Assembly (NCBI GenBank): GCA_007115975.1
Contig: SKJJ01000061.1
Span: 1 to 45,362, forward strand
Length of the DNA stretch: 45,362 nucleotides
Direction: 5' to 3'
Source: Chitinispirillum sp.
GTDB taxonomy: Bacteria; Fibrobacterota; Chitinivibrionia; Chitinivibrionales; Chitinispirillaceae
Notes under the pieces: model-generated
Told to the model about the DNA's origin: nothing
What the model saw: the letters and a program-made list of their open reading frames with translations, nothing else
Databases searched by the model: none
Translations under genes and position numbers: made by a program
Shown: positions 25,423 to 34,553 of the stretch, piece by piece
How positions within the stretch are numbered: position 1 is the stretch's first letter
How the letters are laid out: each line of letters begins with the position of its first letter

Positions 25423-27402
25423 ATGCAGAAAAAATCAAAAGAAGATCTGTTACATAAAATACCGTTAAGAATCACTGATACTACACTGCGTGATGCTCAC
25501 CAATCCCTGTGGGCTACCCGCATGAGAACTGATGACATGATTCGTATAATTGATGCACTGGATAATGTCGGGTACTATTCTCTGGAAATGTGGGGAGGAG
25601 CAACCTTTGATGTCTGTCTTAGGTTTTTGAGAGAAAATCCATGGGAACGCCTGAGGCTTATCAAGTCCAAAGCTAAAAATACACCACTGCAAATGCTGCT
25701 CAGAGGACAAAATCTGGTAGGGTACCGTAATTATGCCGATGATGTTGTGGATAGGTTTGTTGCTCTTGCATGTGATAACGGTATCGATATTTTCCGCCTC
25801 TTTGATGCCCTTAATGACACCCGTAATCTGGAAGCCGCTATTAAGGCGGTGAAAAAACATGGCGGACATGCACAGGGGACTCTTGCCTACACCATCTCTC
25901 CGGTGCACACCGTTGAACAGTATGTCAAGTACGCAAAGGAACAGGTGGCGTTGGGGATCGATTCACTCTGCATAAAAGATATGGCTGGTATCCTTTCGCC
26001 AATAGCTGCTGAGAAATTGGTGAAGGCGCTTGTTGAAAGTGTAAAAATCCCCATTCAGCTCCATTGCCACGCCTCAAGTGGTATGGCTGTTGCAACGTAT
26101 GTTGAAGGCGTGAGAGCAGGTGCGGGTGCCATTGACTGTGCGGTCTCGGCTATGGCCGGATACTCCTCTCAGCCACCGGTTGAAACGATGCATGCCATAT
26201 TCTCAGAAACCCACTATCATCCTGAACTCGATCTTGATGCTTTAGAGACAACTGCACAATACTTTGCCGATCTCGCTCCACAGCGCAGACTCTCAAATGA
26301 ACCTATAAGTATCATTGATCCCGACATCCTTATCCACCAGATCCCTGGTGGTATGATTTCAAATTTTCGTTCACAACTGAAAATGCAGAATATGCTCGAA
26401 AAACTACCCGAAGTATTGCAAGAGGTTACCAAGGTAAGAAAAGAGCTGGGGTATCCACCACTGGTTACTCCTACCAGTCAGATCGTTGGAACTCAGGCGG
26501 TGATGAATGTAATCTCTGGCGGCTCCTACAAAATCGTTCCAAAAGAGGTGAAAGACTACGTGAAGGGGCTCTATGGCAAATCACCAGCTCCCATTTCTCA
26601 AGACATTATCACTACTATTTTGGGGGATGAAAAACCGATCACATCAAGACCTGCTGATACACTTGCCCCTATGCTTCCAAAGGCCACTCGCGGAGTGGAA
26701 TCATCATACTTTGAAAATGAAGAAGATATTATCTCCTATGTAATTCTTCCTGAACCAGCTATGGAATATTTTAAACACCGTGCCCTTGCTCCTGATCAAC
26801 GACCTGCCACTCCTGCGGATCTGGAACTGGAAAAGGCAAAGCAGGTGCACAGCAAAATTGAGGATGTGAGCAGCATGTCCGAGAATAACCGTGCCCAGCC
26901 TGTTGCCTCGGGGGATGGGGAGCTCTCCCTGCCAGATAATCTGGGGGGGGTTGTTGCAGAACTTACTCAGAAAATAAGTGGCCTTAAAATTGAAGAGGTG
27001 ATATTCAGCAAAGGAGATGTCGCGTTGTCGGTACGGGCTGCAGGAGCAATTTCTCAGGCCTCTGCTGCACCTGCTCAAAAAACCACCGCTCCATCTGCTG
27101 TCATCACTAAAACTGAAACAGCTGCTCCTGCAGAGCCGCCTCCAAAACCACAATCCTACTCCTCTTCGGTCAAATCACCACTGGTGGGTACATTCTATTC
27201 TGCTCCTGGCCCTGGCAAACCTGCATACGTCAAAGAAGGCGATGTGGTGGAGAAAGGTGCCAAAGTCTGTATTATAGAGGCAATGAAACTGTTTAACGAA
27301 ATATCTGCACCCTTTAAATGTAAAATCGTTAAAATCCTTTCAAAAGATGGTGACAGTGTGGAAAAAGATCAACCTCTGATTGCAATAGAGGAGGTTGAAT
27401 AG
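25423..27402 (+). CDS. 5S/OadA-type carboxyltransferase fused to an AccB-like biotin carrier
   Basis: A 659-residue fusion. Residues about 14-290 are the HMG-lyase-like TIM barrel of pyruvate carboxylase/oxaloacetate decarboxylase alpha/transcarboxylase 5S: TDTTLRDAHQS (18-28), candidate carboxylated Lys185 in IKDMAG, metal ligands His214 and His216 in LHCHASSG. Residues about 300-460 are the conserved PYC_OADA region. The tail is not the usual OadA biotinyl domain. Residues 503-543 resemble the AccB N-terminus, 544-582 are an Ala/Pro linker, and 583-659 are an AccB-type biotinyl domain with the thumb (FYSAPGPGKPAY, 591-602) and EAMKLFNE, giving biotinyl Lys622. It may pass CO2 between pyruvate/oxaloacetate and the AccAD acetyl-CoA site. 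Alternatives are a pyruvate carboxylase B subunit, or a simple BCCP with dual use. Confidence 0.85.
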   Translation: MQKKSKEDLLHKIPLRITDTTLRDAHQSLWATRMRTDDMIRIIDALDNVGYYSLEMWGGATFDVCLRFLRENPWERLRLIKSKAKNTPLQMLLRGQNLVGYRNYADDVVDRFVALACDNGIDIFRLFDALNDTRNLEAAIKAVKKHGGHAQGTLAYTISPVHTVEQYVKYAKEQVALGIDSLCIKDMAGILSPIAAEKLVKALVESVKIPIQLHCHASSGMAVATYVEGVRAGAGAIDCAVSAMAGYSSQPPVETMHAIFSETHYHPELDLDALETTAQYFADLAPQRRLSNEPISIIDPDILIHQIPGGMISNFRSQLKMQNMLEKLPEVLQEVTKVRKELGYPPLVTPTSQIVGTQAVMNVISGGSYKIVPKEVKDYVKGLYGKSPAPISQDIITTILGDEKPITSRPADTLAPMLPKATRGVESSYFENEEDIISYVILPEPAMEYFKHRALAPDQRPATPADLELEKAKQVHSKIEDVSSMSENNRAQPVASGDGELSLPDNLGGVVAELTQKISGLKIEEVIFSKGDVALSVRAAGAISQASAAPAQKTTAPSAVITKTETAAPAEPPPKPQSYSSSVKSPLVGTFYSAPGPGKPAYVKEGDVVEKGAKVCIIEAMKLFNEISAPFKCKIVKILSKDGDSVEKDQPLIAIEEVE

Positions 27403-27523
27403 TTCCGGTTCAGAGCTGATGTTGGGTGAAATCTCTCTCTTTTGAGAATCTGTTTGCAGGTTCGAAAGATGGGTTAAATTCAAGCTCAAAGTCTAACTCA
27501 CTATCCTCAAACTCCGTTCACCT

Positions 27524-27548
27524 CCCCAAGCACCAGCGTGCTCAGGGG
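27524..27548 (+). other. Small hairpin upstream of the acc terminator
   Basis: CCCC...AGCAC (27524-27533) pairs with GTGCT...GGGG (27538-27548) across CAGC. It sits just before the strong terminator and may add to the transcript-end structure. Confidence 0.4.
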
Positions 27549-27552
27549 TGGC

Positions 27553-27607
27553 GACAGCTGCTATGGAGCATTCAGGTGATCGTGCTCCATAGCAGTTGTC
27601 TTTTTAT
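27553..27607 (+). terminator. Strong intrinsic terminator of the acc operon
   Basis: An 18-bp stem (27553-27570 with 27583-27600; one G-U pair) with a 12-nt loop is followed directly by TTTTTAT. It lies 150 bp after the fusion gene's stop and faces the convergent hemerythrin-like gene. It is the longest stem among the intrinsic terminators in the window. Confidence 0.9.
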
Positions 27608-27690
27608 CAAAAAAACAAGGGGCCCGCCCCCCTCAGTACAACCACTTCGCCCTCTCACCCTTACATTAAAAAACTTGCGAACAGCCAGAT

Positions 27691-28200
27691 CTAGTCGACT
27701 GCGTTGTGACTTTTCTGTTGTGATGCCTGATAGTTAAGCCAGGTTTTTCCGATAAGAACTTTAACTGAAGAGTTACCTTCAACCAGGGGTATAATGTCAG
27801 AGTTCTCCTTTTTTGTATGGTCCAGAATTTTGCGAAAAAGAGTGGCAAGGTCCGAAAAAAACTGAGATTGCTCTTTTTCTTGAAGCAAACTGAACCTTTT
27901 TTGTGCATAATTGACTGTTGCTGAAATCTCGGCAATGAGCTGACGATGTTCCACTGTTAGAGAGGAGACCAAGCTGGTTATATGTGCTGAGGGGAAAACT
28001 CTCTGTACTGAAGGAAAAACTAGTTGCTCCTCGGAAAGAAAATGTTCTTCTGTCTCCTCCTGCAACACCAAAAGAAGATTGAGGCGGGAATCGCTGTCAG
28101 CAGAGCGGAAAATTTTCTCAAAATTTCTCGTTGTGGTCTCTATGCTTTCATGGTAGGCAAACAATGAATCCAGACGGTTTATCTTATCCTCTTTATTCAT
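27691..28200 (-). CDS. Hemerythrin-like (HHE domain) protein
   Basis: A 169-residue four-helix protein with likely di-iron ligands His17 (YHESI), His53 and Glu57 (EEHFLSEEQ), His85 (VEHRQL), His128 and Glu132 (LDHTKKEN). The pattern fits the hemerythrin/HHE family, which binds O2 or senses oxygen/iron or repairs Fe-S damage (DcrH, RIC-like). The C-terminal about 30 residues after PLVEGN are extra. It is a single gene on the minus strand. The specific role is undetermined. Confidence 0.75.
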   Translation of the reverse strand: MNKEDKINRLDSLFAYHESIETTTRNFEKIFRSADSDSRLNLLLVLQEETEEHFLSEEQLVFPSVQRVFPSAHITSLVSSLTVEHRQLIAEISATVNYAQKRFSLLQEKEQSQFFSDLATLFRKILDHTKKENSDIIPLVEGNSSVKVLIGKTWLNYQASQQKSHNAVD

Positions 28201-28481
28201 ACACTACCATCCCCTATGAGTTTCAAAAAATAGTTCTGAATAGCCTGACCAAATGAGCCGCTAAGGTTGAATATGCCGTATAGTGTTAAAACGGGCCTGT
28301 TAAGCATAATTTTACTATTCTCAAAGAGTTTGTGGAAACAATTTCTGCATATCTTTTTTTGGGTGTATATACTATTCAGTTAAATAAAAGATGTAAGGGG
28401 GCTCCTAAGCATTGCAAAAAAGCCCCTCAAACCATACCTTTATGTCTGTTCATCGTTATGTCTTCTGCTAATCCACCACTA

Positions 28482-30794
28482 TTACCGTATCAACACCCTT
28501 TGGTTATAACTGATTCCATCTAGTGTATAGCTGAGAATATACATGCCGCTGCTTATGGCACCGGTGTTTATAGAGAGTTGTTGATTATTGGGAGATATGT
28601 CTGCTGTCAGGGAGTGGATGACTCTTCCTGAAAAATTGATCAAAGATAGGGAGACCTCGGATCGCTGGGTAACATCAAAACTGAGCTGAAGACTACTATT
28701 TGCAGCAAGTATAGAAACAATAGCCGATTTCTCTGCTGCCGGGCCATGTACACGTATTGACGAGGACTGTCCGCTTTGTACTTTAATGATAAATCCCGCT
28801 CCTCCCACCGCCCAGCCAACAGTGTCGTTTATCATTGAGATAGATGAGAGCTGGATATAGTTGGATCTGGGGGGAGTTTCGCTTATCCAGCTCTGCCCGC
28901 CATTGGTGGTGTGGCGGATTACACCGTTGTCACCCACTGCCCAGCCGTGTGTTGGTGAAGTGAACGCTATATCGTGAATATCACCGGAAAATCCCATATC
29001 ACGTATCTGCCAACTTGCACCACCATCGCTTGTCTCATACAGGTTCTCACCTCCGACCCATCCTCTGCTTTGGGAGACAAAATGCACCGCACGCATTCTG
29101 CCGCTGATAACTCCCTGGCCACTTCTCTGCCAGCTCTGACCACCATCGGTTGTCCTTGCCACAAATCCGCCACCTGCGGCAACCCAGCCATTCCTGGAAT
29201 CGTAAAAGAAGATATCACCATGTTGAACATCCCCAACAGTGAGGGAGGGAAAGGTACGCATGGTAAAAGTTCTTCCCATGTCTGAAGTAAAAAGAAGTCT
29301 CAGTGGGTCGCCCGAACGCAGCTCCGGCAGAAACCAGATGTTGTTTCTGTCTATCGCATGGAGAGCGAAAAGCTGAGCCTGACGGTAATCGGTCTGGGAC
29401 TGCCAGCCAAGAGCCGCATTGCCAGAGAAGAGCAGGTAAGAGCTTTGCGGATCGCACCAATGAGAGCCTAATCCCGCAGCCGCAACAGCAGAGCGATCGC
29501 CAAATACATGTAAATCTCTCACACGGCTGAAACGCCTTCCGAACCCCATACAGAATGTATCCCTTTCAAATACTTCTCTCCAGCTGTTGCCACCATCGGA
29601 AGTGTGGAGAACTATCTGATTTCCGTGTTCGAAATCTACATGGGTTCCCCCAACCCACCCACGGAGCTCATCGATGAAGTGAACGGCATCAAACCGGTAC
29701 CGGTCACCGATCTGGTAGGAGGAGAAGGTCATAGCATTTTCAGATACATCGCTGCGCCAGGGACTTTCATTTATGCTGATAAACCCGTGCTCTCCGGCAA
29801 GTACTGCTCTACCGGATGTAAGATGAATGGCAAAGACCGCTTCACCGGTCTGGCGGTCTACCAGAAACCTGGTCCAGGTTTGTCCGCCGTTAAGGGTGCG
29901 GAAAACAGATGGCTGGCCGCCGGATATCCTTGGTCCTGCAGCATATCCTCTCTGGGAATCTATGAAATTAATGGCGTGAAGGTTTGTGGTGATGCTCTGC
30001 GATTGCCATGATCTGCCGCCATCTGAGGTGTTGAAAATGGTGTGGGCACCAGCCGAAGCAGATGGAGTTTTTACTCCCGTTACCCAGCCGTTGTTTGCAT
30101 CGGTGAAGGAAACGGCGCTGAAGGTGATCTCGTGGCCAGGGGAGAACTGGTGAGTCCAGGTACGCCCTCCGTCACTTGTGGTATAGACCGCCCCCCTTAG
30201 AGCACCGGCCACCCTGCGACTGCCTGCAGCCCAGCCTCTGAGCGAGTTAACAAATATCACATCGCTGATCTCCTCGGCCTCAGAAGGAAAATTACCCTCC
30301 TGCCAGCTTGCACCGGCATTGGTGGTGTACCATATCTTTACCGCGTTGCCCGAAACCCCGCCTCGTCTTTTGCCACTAATCCAGCCTCTGTTGTGATCCA
30401 AAAAGTAGATGCTGGTAAGGTCATAACCCGTATCAAGTCTCCGCAGGAACCAGCTTGAACCGCTGTTGCCGGTGGAAATAACCGTGCCCTGGCTGCCAAC
30501 CGCATGGCCCGTAGTGGTGCTGGTGAAATGGATGTCTGAAAAGGCAACATCCGATCCGGCATTCAGCTTGTTCCAGCTCCTGCCACCATCGCTTGTTCTG
30601 AATACTGAACCACTGTTGCTATTCTGCGCATGGTCCCAGCTGGGAGTCCCTGCCGCATAACCAATGTCGGCAGTGACAAAATAGAGGGCTCTGAAAGTGG
30701 AGTTTGACTCCCTGAACTGAAGCGTAGCCTGAAATGAGTAGGAACTTAATGCAAAAATGCAGATTACAATACCACCAAAACACGCTTTTTTCAT
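28482..30794 (-). CDS. Large secreted Ycf48/BNR-type beta-propeller protein with C-terminal sorting domain
   Basis: A 770-residue exported protein with a signal peptide (about 1-21) and roughly a dozen repeats of the form GWxxG...TxDGGxSW (for example TSDGGRSWNKL, TTDGGQSWQRS), which is the Ycf48-like/sortilin-type propeller pattern. The last about 75 residues are an Ig-like domain ending SGMYILSYTLDGISYNQRVLIR, resembling T9SS type A sorting signals. It is expected at the cell surface or outside. AGGAGA precedes the ATG by six bases. Function is unknown; adhesion or assembly of surface complexes is a guess. It is flanked by the non-coding repeat at 30945. Confidence 0.85.
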   Translation of the reverse strand: MKKACFGGIVICIFALSSYSFQATLQFRESNSTFRALYFVTADIGYAAGTPSWDHAQNSNSGSVFRTSDGGRSWNKLNAGSDVAFSDIHFTSTTTGHAVGSQGTVISTGNSGSSWFLRRLDTGYDLTSIYFLDHNRGWISGKRRGGVSGNAVKIWYTTNAGASWQEGNFPSEAEEISDVIFVNSLRGWAAGSRRVAGALRGAVYTTSDGGRTWTHQFSPGHEITFSAVSFTDANNGWVTGVKTPSASAGAHTIFNTSDGGRSWQSQSITTNLHAINFIDSQRGYAAGPRISGGQPSVFRTLNGGQTWTRFLVDRQTGEAVFAIHLTSGRAVLAGEHGFISINESPWRSDVSENAMTFSSYQIGDRYRFDAVHFIDELRGWVGGTHVDFEHGNQIVLHTSDGGNSWREVFERDTFCMGFGRRFSRVRDLHVFGDRSAVAAAGLGSHWCDPQSSYLLFSGNAALGWQSQTDYRQAQLFALHAIDRNNIWFLPELRSGDPLRLLFTSDMGRTFTMRTFPSLTVGDVQHGDIFFYDSRNGWVAAGGGFVARTTDGGQSWQRSGQGVISGRMRAVHFVSQSRGWVGGENLYETSDGGASWQIRDMGFSGDIHDIAFTSPTHGWAVGDNGVIRHTTNGGQSWISETPPRSNYIQLSSISMINDTVGWAVGGAGFIIKVQSGQSSSIRVHGPAAEKSAIVSILAANSSLQLSFDVTQRSEVSLSLINFSGRVIHSLTADISPNNQQLSINTGAISSGMYILSYTLDGISYNQRVLIR

Positions 30795-31492
30795 GATGCT
30801 CTCCTTAACTTACCCACAAAAACAGAGTATGCCTTACACTTTGATAGCTAATGGTAGATTGTGATCTCAATTAGTATGCCAAGGCGGAGGTTTTGGGGTT
30901 AATGTATCGGTGAGTGCACCTGGCAAGTAGTGAGATTACGATTAAGAATTTGTACTGCCGGGAGGTCACCCACTTGTGGCCTGGGTTCGGCTACATTGAA
31001 ACTTTACCTTCGGGGGAGCTTTCAGAAGTATTGTCACCTGGGAGAGGGGGGTAAGATTTCTGTTTGTGCCGTTACTCTTTTCCAAAAAAGAGTGTCAGAA
31101 AAAAAACAAAACCAGTGCCCATAAAAATACTGCTGAGCAAAACGCTCCAGGGGGGGGGCGGCAATACACCTGCATCGGAATCCTAGCTCTCGGGGCCAAG
31201 AAAATTCCGCACCTTCGGCGCTATTGTCCAGTACATCCAGCCGAAGCACAAGATGTGCGTAGATGACCACCGAAGGGTTCATTGCAGGACGCAATGAATC
31301 AAAAAGTGAAGCATTCCTATGCGCCCGTACTCCGCCCGCCTTCAGAAGCCATGCGGAGAGCAGGGAGTAGTCTGCTACGTAGCCCAGTAAGGAAAACCGG
31401 TGCCGTCCTGGGCAGGTGCCCAAATTCATACGCATATCTTTTTTCGCAAAAATGTTCCCGCATTGGCACAGAACTGATTTAATTTCTTACCC
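30795..31492. other. 698-bp intergenic region containing a long repeat
   Basis: Most of it (30945-31427) is a copy of the dispersed non-coding repeat, listed separately. The remainder holds the promoter of the propeller gene on the left and that of the PAP2 gene on the right. The short ORFs that cross the repeat look spurious. Confidence 0.6.
30945..31427 (-). repeat. Long dispersed non-coding repeat, copy A (longest)
   Basis: Read on the minus strand it begins GAATTTGGGCACCTGCC, then GACGGCACCGGTTTTCC, TGTACTGGACAAT, GGAGCGTTTTGCTCAGCAGT, AAAGAGTAACGGCAC and AATGTAGCCGAACC, and ends GACCTCCCGGCAGTACAAAT. The same blocks in the same order occur at 44865-45210 (plus strand). Variable spacers between blocks make this copy about 140 bp longer. 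No intact reading frame is shared between copies. Confidence 0.85.
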
Positions 31493-32104
31493 ATGTTACA
31501 GGCTATTATTCAAACAGATGTAAACCTCTTTATCCTCCTTAACGCAATCCGTCACCCGGTCATGGATTGGTTTTTCTGGTTAGTATCCCAGCTCGGTAAC
31601 TACTGGGTTGCTGTGCCTGCTGTTGCGGGGGGTGTACTTATAATGTCCTCTCGGAAAAACATCCTCTATAAAGCACTCTTTGTCCTGTTTGTTTTGACTG
31701 TAAATGGTATAATCACTGCGCAGATCAAATTACATGTCAACAGGCCTCGTCCGGTGCAATACTTCTGTACAACCTCCGGCATTCCAAAACAGCTTGGAAT
31801 GCCGCTGAAGATCTTTCCTCCCGAAGAGCGCCTCGATTCCATTTCGGGCTCCCTGGCCGGAGAGGGCTTAAAGTATCAGTCATTCCCTTCCGGGCACACC
31901 TCTACTGCATTCGCTTGCGCCACAACCCTCATTTTGCTCCTGGGGATGAAGTACTGGGCTGCTTTTGCTGTAGCTTTTCTGGTCGCATACTCCAGAATCT
32001 ATCTTGGGCTGCACTTTCCGCTGGACCTGATCGGTGGAATCGTTGTGGGAGTATTGACATCACTTGCACTCTATGGGGTGTGCAGAAAAGCCATGGAAGA
32101 ATAA
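31493..32104 (+). CDS. PAP2-family membrane phosphatase
   Basis: A 203-residue integral membrane acid phosphatase of the PAP2 family with about six transmembrane helices. All three catalytic motifs are present: KLHVNRPRP (Lys79, Arg84), PSGH (132-135) and SRIYLGLHFPLD (Arg168, His174, Asp178). Such enzymes dephosphorylate phosphatidic acid, PGP or undecaprenyl diphosphate at the outer face of the membrane; recycling of undecaprenyl-PP is a common role (BacA-independent). The substrate is not resolved by sequence. No ribosome-binding site is obvious. It converges on the feo operon. Confidence 0.88.
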   Translation: MLQAIIQTDVNLFILLNAIRHPVMDWFFWLVSQLGNYWVAVPAVAGGVLIMSSRKNILYKALFVLFVLTVNGIITAQIKLHVNRPRPVQYFCTTSGIPKQLGMPLKIFPPEERLDSISGSLAGEGLKYQSFPSGHTSTAFACATTLILLLGMKYWAAFAVAFLVAYSRIYLGLHFPLDLIGGIVVGVLTSLALYGVCRKAMEE

Positions 32105-32142
32105 ATTGTCACCGAGGTGAGAGGACATAGCCGTAAAGCAGT

Positions 32143-32179
32143 AAAAGGGGGGGGCTTTGAGTTCCCAAAGCCCCCCCCT
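32143..32179 (-). terminator. Intrinsic terminator of the feo operon
   Basis: A perfect 13-bp stem (32146-32158 with 32167-32179) has eight consecutive G-C pairs and an 8-nt loop. On the minus strand it is followed by TTTTAC, so it ends minus-strand transcription after the FeoB-associated gene, 20 bp past its stop. On the plus strand no T run follows, though the stem could still slow polymerase after the PAP2 gene. Confidence 0.85.
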
Positions 32180-32198
32180 CTAAAAAGCTGTTGCAGTA

Positions 32199-32348
32199 TT
32201 ACTCTTTTTTGTCTGATTTACTCATACAACCACTGCAATCTTCACTGCAGCCAGCGTTACCATCACCCCTAAGCATCCTGATGAAACCCCTTAGCACAGC
32301 CCCGGCAGCAACAATGATAATCAGTGCAACTAAGATATTCTGTATCAT
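32199..32348 (-). CDS. FeoB-associated Cys-rich membrane protein
   Basis: A 49-residue protein: one transmembrane helix (about 3-22), then a polar tail with CSEDCSGC, as in small FeoB-associated Cys-rich proteins that lie after feoB in many anaerobes. It is thought to help Fe(II) handling at the FeoB pore, though its role is not proven. I start it at the ATG at 32348, four bases after the feoB stop. Upstream in-frame codons would overlap the feoB end and add a non-hydrophobic prefix. Confidence 0.75.
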   Translation of the reverse strand: MIQNILVALIIIVAAGAVLRGFIRMLRGDGNAGCSEDCSGCMSKSDKKE

Positions 32349-32352
32349 ACAT

Positions 32353-34539
32353 TTACCCCAATCCAAGCAGCTTTCCGAGCTGGAAAACCGCAAAGGAAAC
32401 AACCCAGGCTAAACCCACCTGATAAAAGATAGAAAAAAGCGACCATTTTATACTCTTGAGCTCCCTTATCACAGTGACCAGTGCTACTATACAGGGAGTG
32501 TAAAGGAGCACAAAAATCATAAAACTGAAAGCTGCAAGCGGGGAGAAATTGGCCGCAATTTCTGATTGTAACCCCACATCATCCTCTGCGCTGTCATCAC
32601 CGGTTGCGTACAAAACCCCAAGAGTGCTTACCACAATCTCCTTTGCCACAAACCCGGTTGCAAGTGCTACCGCTCCCTCCCACTTAAATCCAAGCGGTCT
32701 GACAGCCGGTTCGAGCGTTTTGCCCAGTCTTCCGATGTAGGTATATTCAATGAGCTCCTGTGATCGTCTGGCTTCAAGCTCTGCAATTGCGGCTTCTCTG
32801 TGCTCTTCAGGAAGAGAGCTGACTGCTGCACTGCTGATTTTTTCATCGTACAGATCGTTAACCTGATTGTTTACAGGGTATTTACCAAGAGCCCAAATTA
32901 TGATCGAGAAAACGAGAATAACTCCGCCCATTTTTTTGATATAATGCTCTGCGCGCTGCCACATATGAATCATTACGCTCTTAAGAGTGGGTATTCTGTA
33001 TGGCGGCAGCTCCATTACAAACGGAACATCCTCTCCCCTGAAAAGAGTTTTCTTAAATACCCAGGCCAGTGCGAAAAATGCAGCGGTGCCAAAAACGAAA
33101 TGGAAAAGAAACACGATTGTCCCGGCATTGCGGGTAAAAAGTGCCCCTGCAAACAGGACATAAATTGGAAGCCTTGCCGAACAGCTGATAAGCGGAGCCA
33201 GCAGAATCGTTTTTGTGCGATCTGTTCGTGATTCCAGAGTGCGGGTGGCCATAATCGCCGGCACATTACACCCCATACCCATAAGCATGGGTATAAAACT
33301 TTTGCCATGTAATCCCACTTTATGCATCACCTTGTCCATAATAAAGGCGGCTCTGGCCATATAGCCGCTGTCCTCCATTATGGCAATTCCAAAGAACAGA
33401 ATCATAATGTGGGGAAGAAAAACAGCCACACCACCGACCCCCTGTAAAATCCCATCAGAAATAAGCTCTCTGAGAACTCCTTCACTCATGTAATTGCCAA
33501 CCAGGTGCCCAAGGGATTCAAACATCCCCTCTATGAAGGCTGCAGGGTACTCTCCCAGAAAAAAGGTGAGTTGGAACAGGCCCAGCATAAACAGAAGAAA
33601 AACCGGATACGCCCACACCGGGTGAGTCAGCACTTTATCGATATGATCCGAAATTTCCACTCTGTTTAATGTCGTCTTTTTTATAGTTTCACGAATCGCA
33701 CCAGCAGTAAACCCATAGCGGGCTTCTGCTATAAGGCTGACGGTATCCTCGCCAAAAAGTGCTTCAATTTCAGAAATGAATTTTTCTGATTTTTTGATAA
33801 GCGCTTTACCGCCCTGGAGATTGTGTACCAGTTTCTGGATTTGGGGATCATTTTCCAGAAGCTTAAGTGCAGCCCAGCCCTTGGGAACTTTCAGCGTATC
33901 AAAAAGTGGCTCTTTACTCAGCTCATCAACTCTCGTAACAATCTCTGCAGGGAAATGGGAGAGTTTTTTGGTATAGCTTGTCTCTCTTTTATGGTAACTA
34001 TCAGAGGCTGCCGCAATCAGCTCCTTAACATTGGTACCGCTTTTTCCTATTGTGGTAACTATGGGCAGATCAAGTAGCTCCGATAAAAGCTTGATATCTA
34101 TTTCAATACCCTTGGCTTTTACCTCATCCCACATGTTAAATGCCAGTACCGGCCGTATTCCTATCTCAAGCATCTGCACTGTCAGGTAGAGATTTCGCTC
34201 TAAATTGGTCGAATCTATCACATTGATTACTACATCCGGTTTCTCCTCAAGAAGGAAATCTCGTGCAACCCGCTCATCCATCGATTCTGCAGATAATGAA
34301 TAGATTCCGGGAAGATCAATTACCTTGATTTTCTCCCCATCGCACTCTGTTCTGCCCTCCTTTATCTCCACTGTCACCCCGCCCCAGTTACCCACATGCT
34401 GATGAGATCCGGTTATGGAGTTAAAAAGAGAAGTCTTTCCGCAGTTTGGATTTCCGGCTAATGCAAATACCGGTTGTTTTTTTTTGCTGAGTTTGTCTTC
34501 CGGGGTTGTTACCAAACCTTTGTTATCTGAATCTGACAT
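32353..34539 (-). CDS. feoB: Ferrous iron transport protein FeoB
   Basis: A 728-residue inner-membrane Fe(II) transporter. The N-terminal G domain has G1 GNPNCGKTS, G3 DLPG (IKVIDLPGIYSLS) and a G4 of NMWD where FeoB usually has NMMD. The helical GDI-like domain follows (to about 280). The membrane part has two Gate repeats (GMGCNVPAIMATRTL and LAPLISCSARLPIYVLFAG) with the conserved cysteines proposed to line the pore. Full length. It is preceded by feoA (14 bp) and followed by the small Cys-rich gene (4 bp). Likely iron-repressed through the box at 35617. Confidence 0.95.
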   Translation of the reverse strand: MSDSDNKGLVTTPEDKLSKKKQPVFALAGNPNCGKTSLFNSITGSHQHVGNWGGVTVEIKEGRTECDGEKIKVIDLPGIYSLSAESMDERVARDFLLEEKPDVVINVIDSTNLERNLYLTVQMLEIGIRPVLAFNMWDEVKAKGIEIDIKLLSELLDLPIVTTIGKSGTNVKELIAAASDSYHKRETSYTKKLSHFPAEIVTRVDELSKEPLFDTLKVPKGWAALKLLENDPQIQKLVHNLQGGKALIKKSEKFISEIEALFGEDTVSLIAEARYGFTAGAIRETIKKTTLNRVEISDHIDKVLTHPVWAYPVFLLFMLGLFQLTFFLGEYPAAFIEGMFESLGHLVGNYMSEGVLRELISDGILQGVGGVAVFLPHIMILFFGIAIMEDSGYMARAAFIMDKVMHKVGLHGKSFIPMLMGMGCNVPAIMATRTLESRTDRTKTILLAPLISCSARLPIYVLFAGALFTRNAGTIVFLFHFVFGTAAFFALAWVFKKTLFRGEDVPFVMELPPYRIPTLKSVMIHMWQRAEHYIKKMGGVILVFSIIIWALGKYPVNNQVNDLYDEKISSAAVSSLPEEHREAAIAELEARRSQELIEYTYIGRLGKTLEPAVRPLGFKWEGAVALATGFVAKEIVVSTLGVLYATGDDSAEDDVGLQSEIAANFSPLAAFSFMIFVLLYTPCIVALVTVIRELKSIKWSLFSIFYQVGLAWVVSFAVFQLGKLLGLG

Positions 34540-34553
34540 TGCAAAAACCTCCT

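Noticed and set aside
31034-31435. Minus-strand 133-residue ORF inside repeat copy A
   Set aside because: Copy B does not keep the frame; shared peptide pieces only reflect shared DNA blocks.
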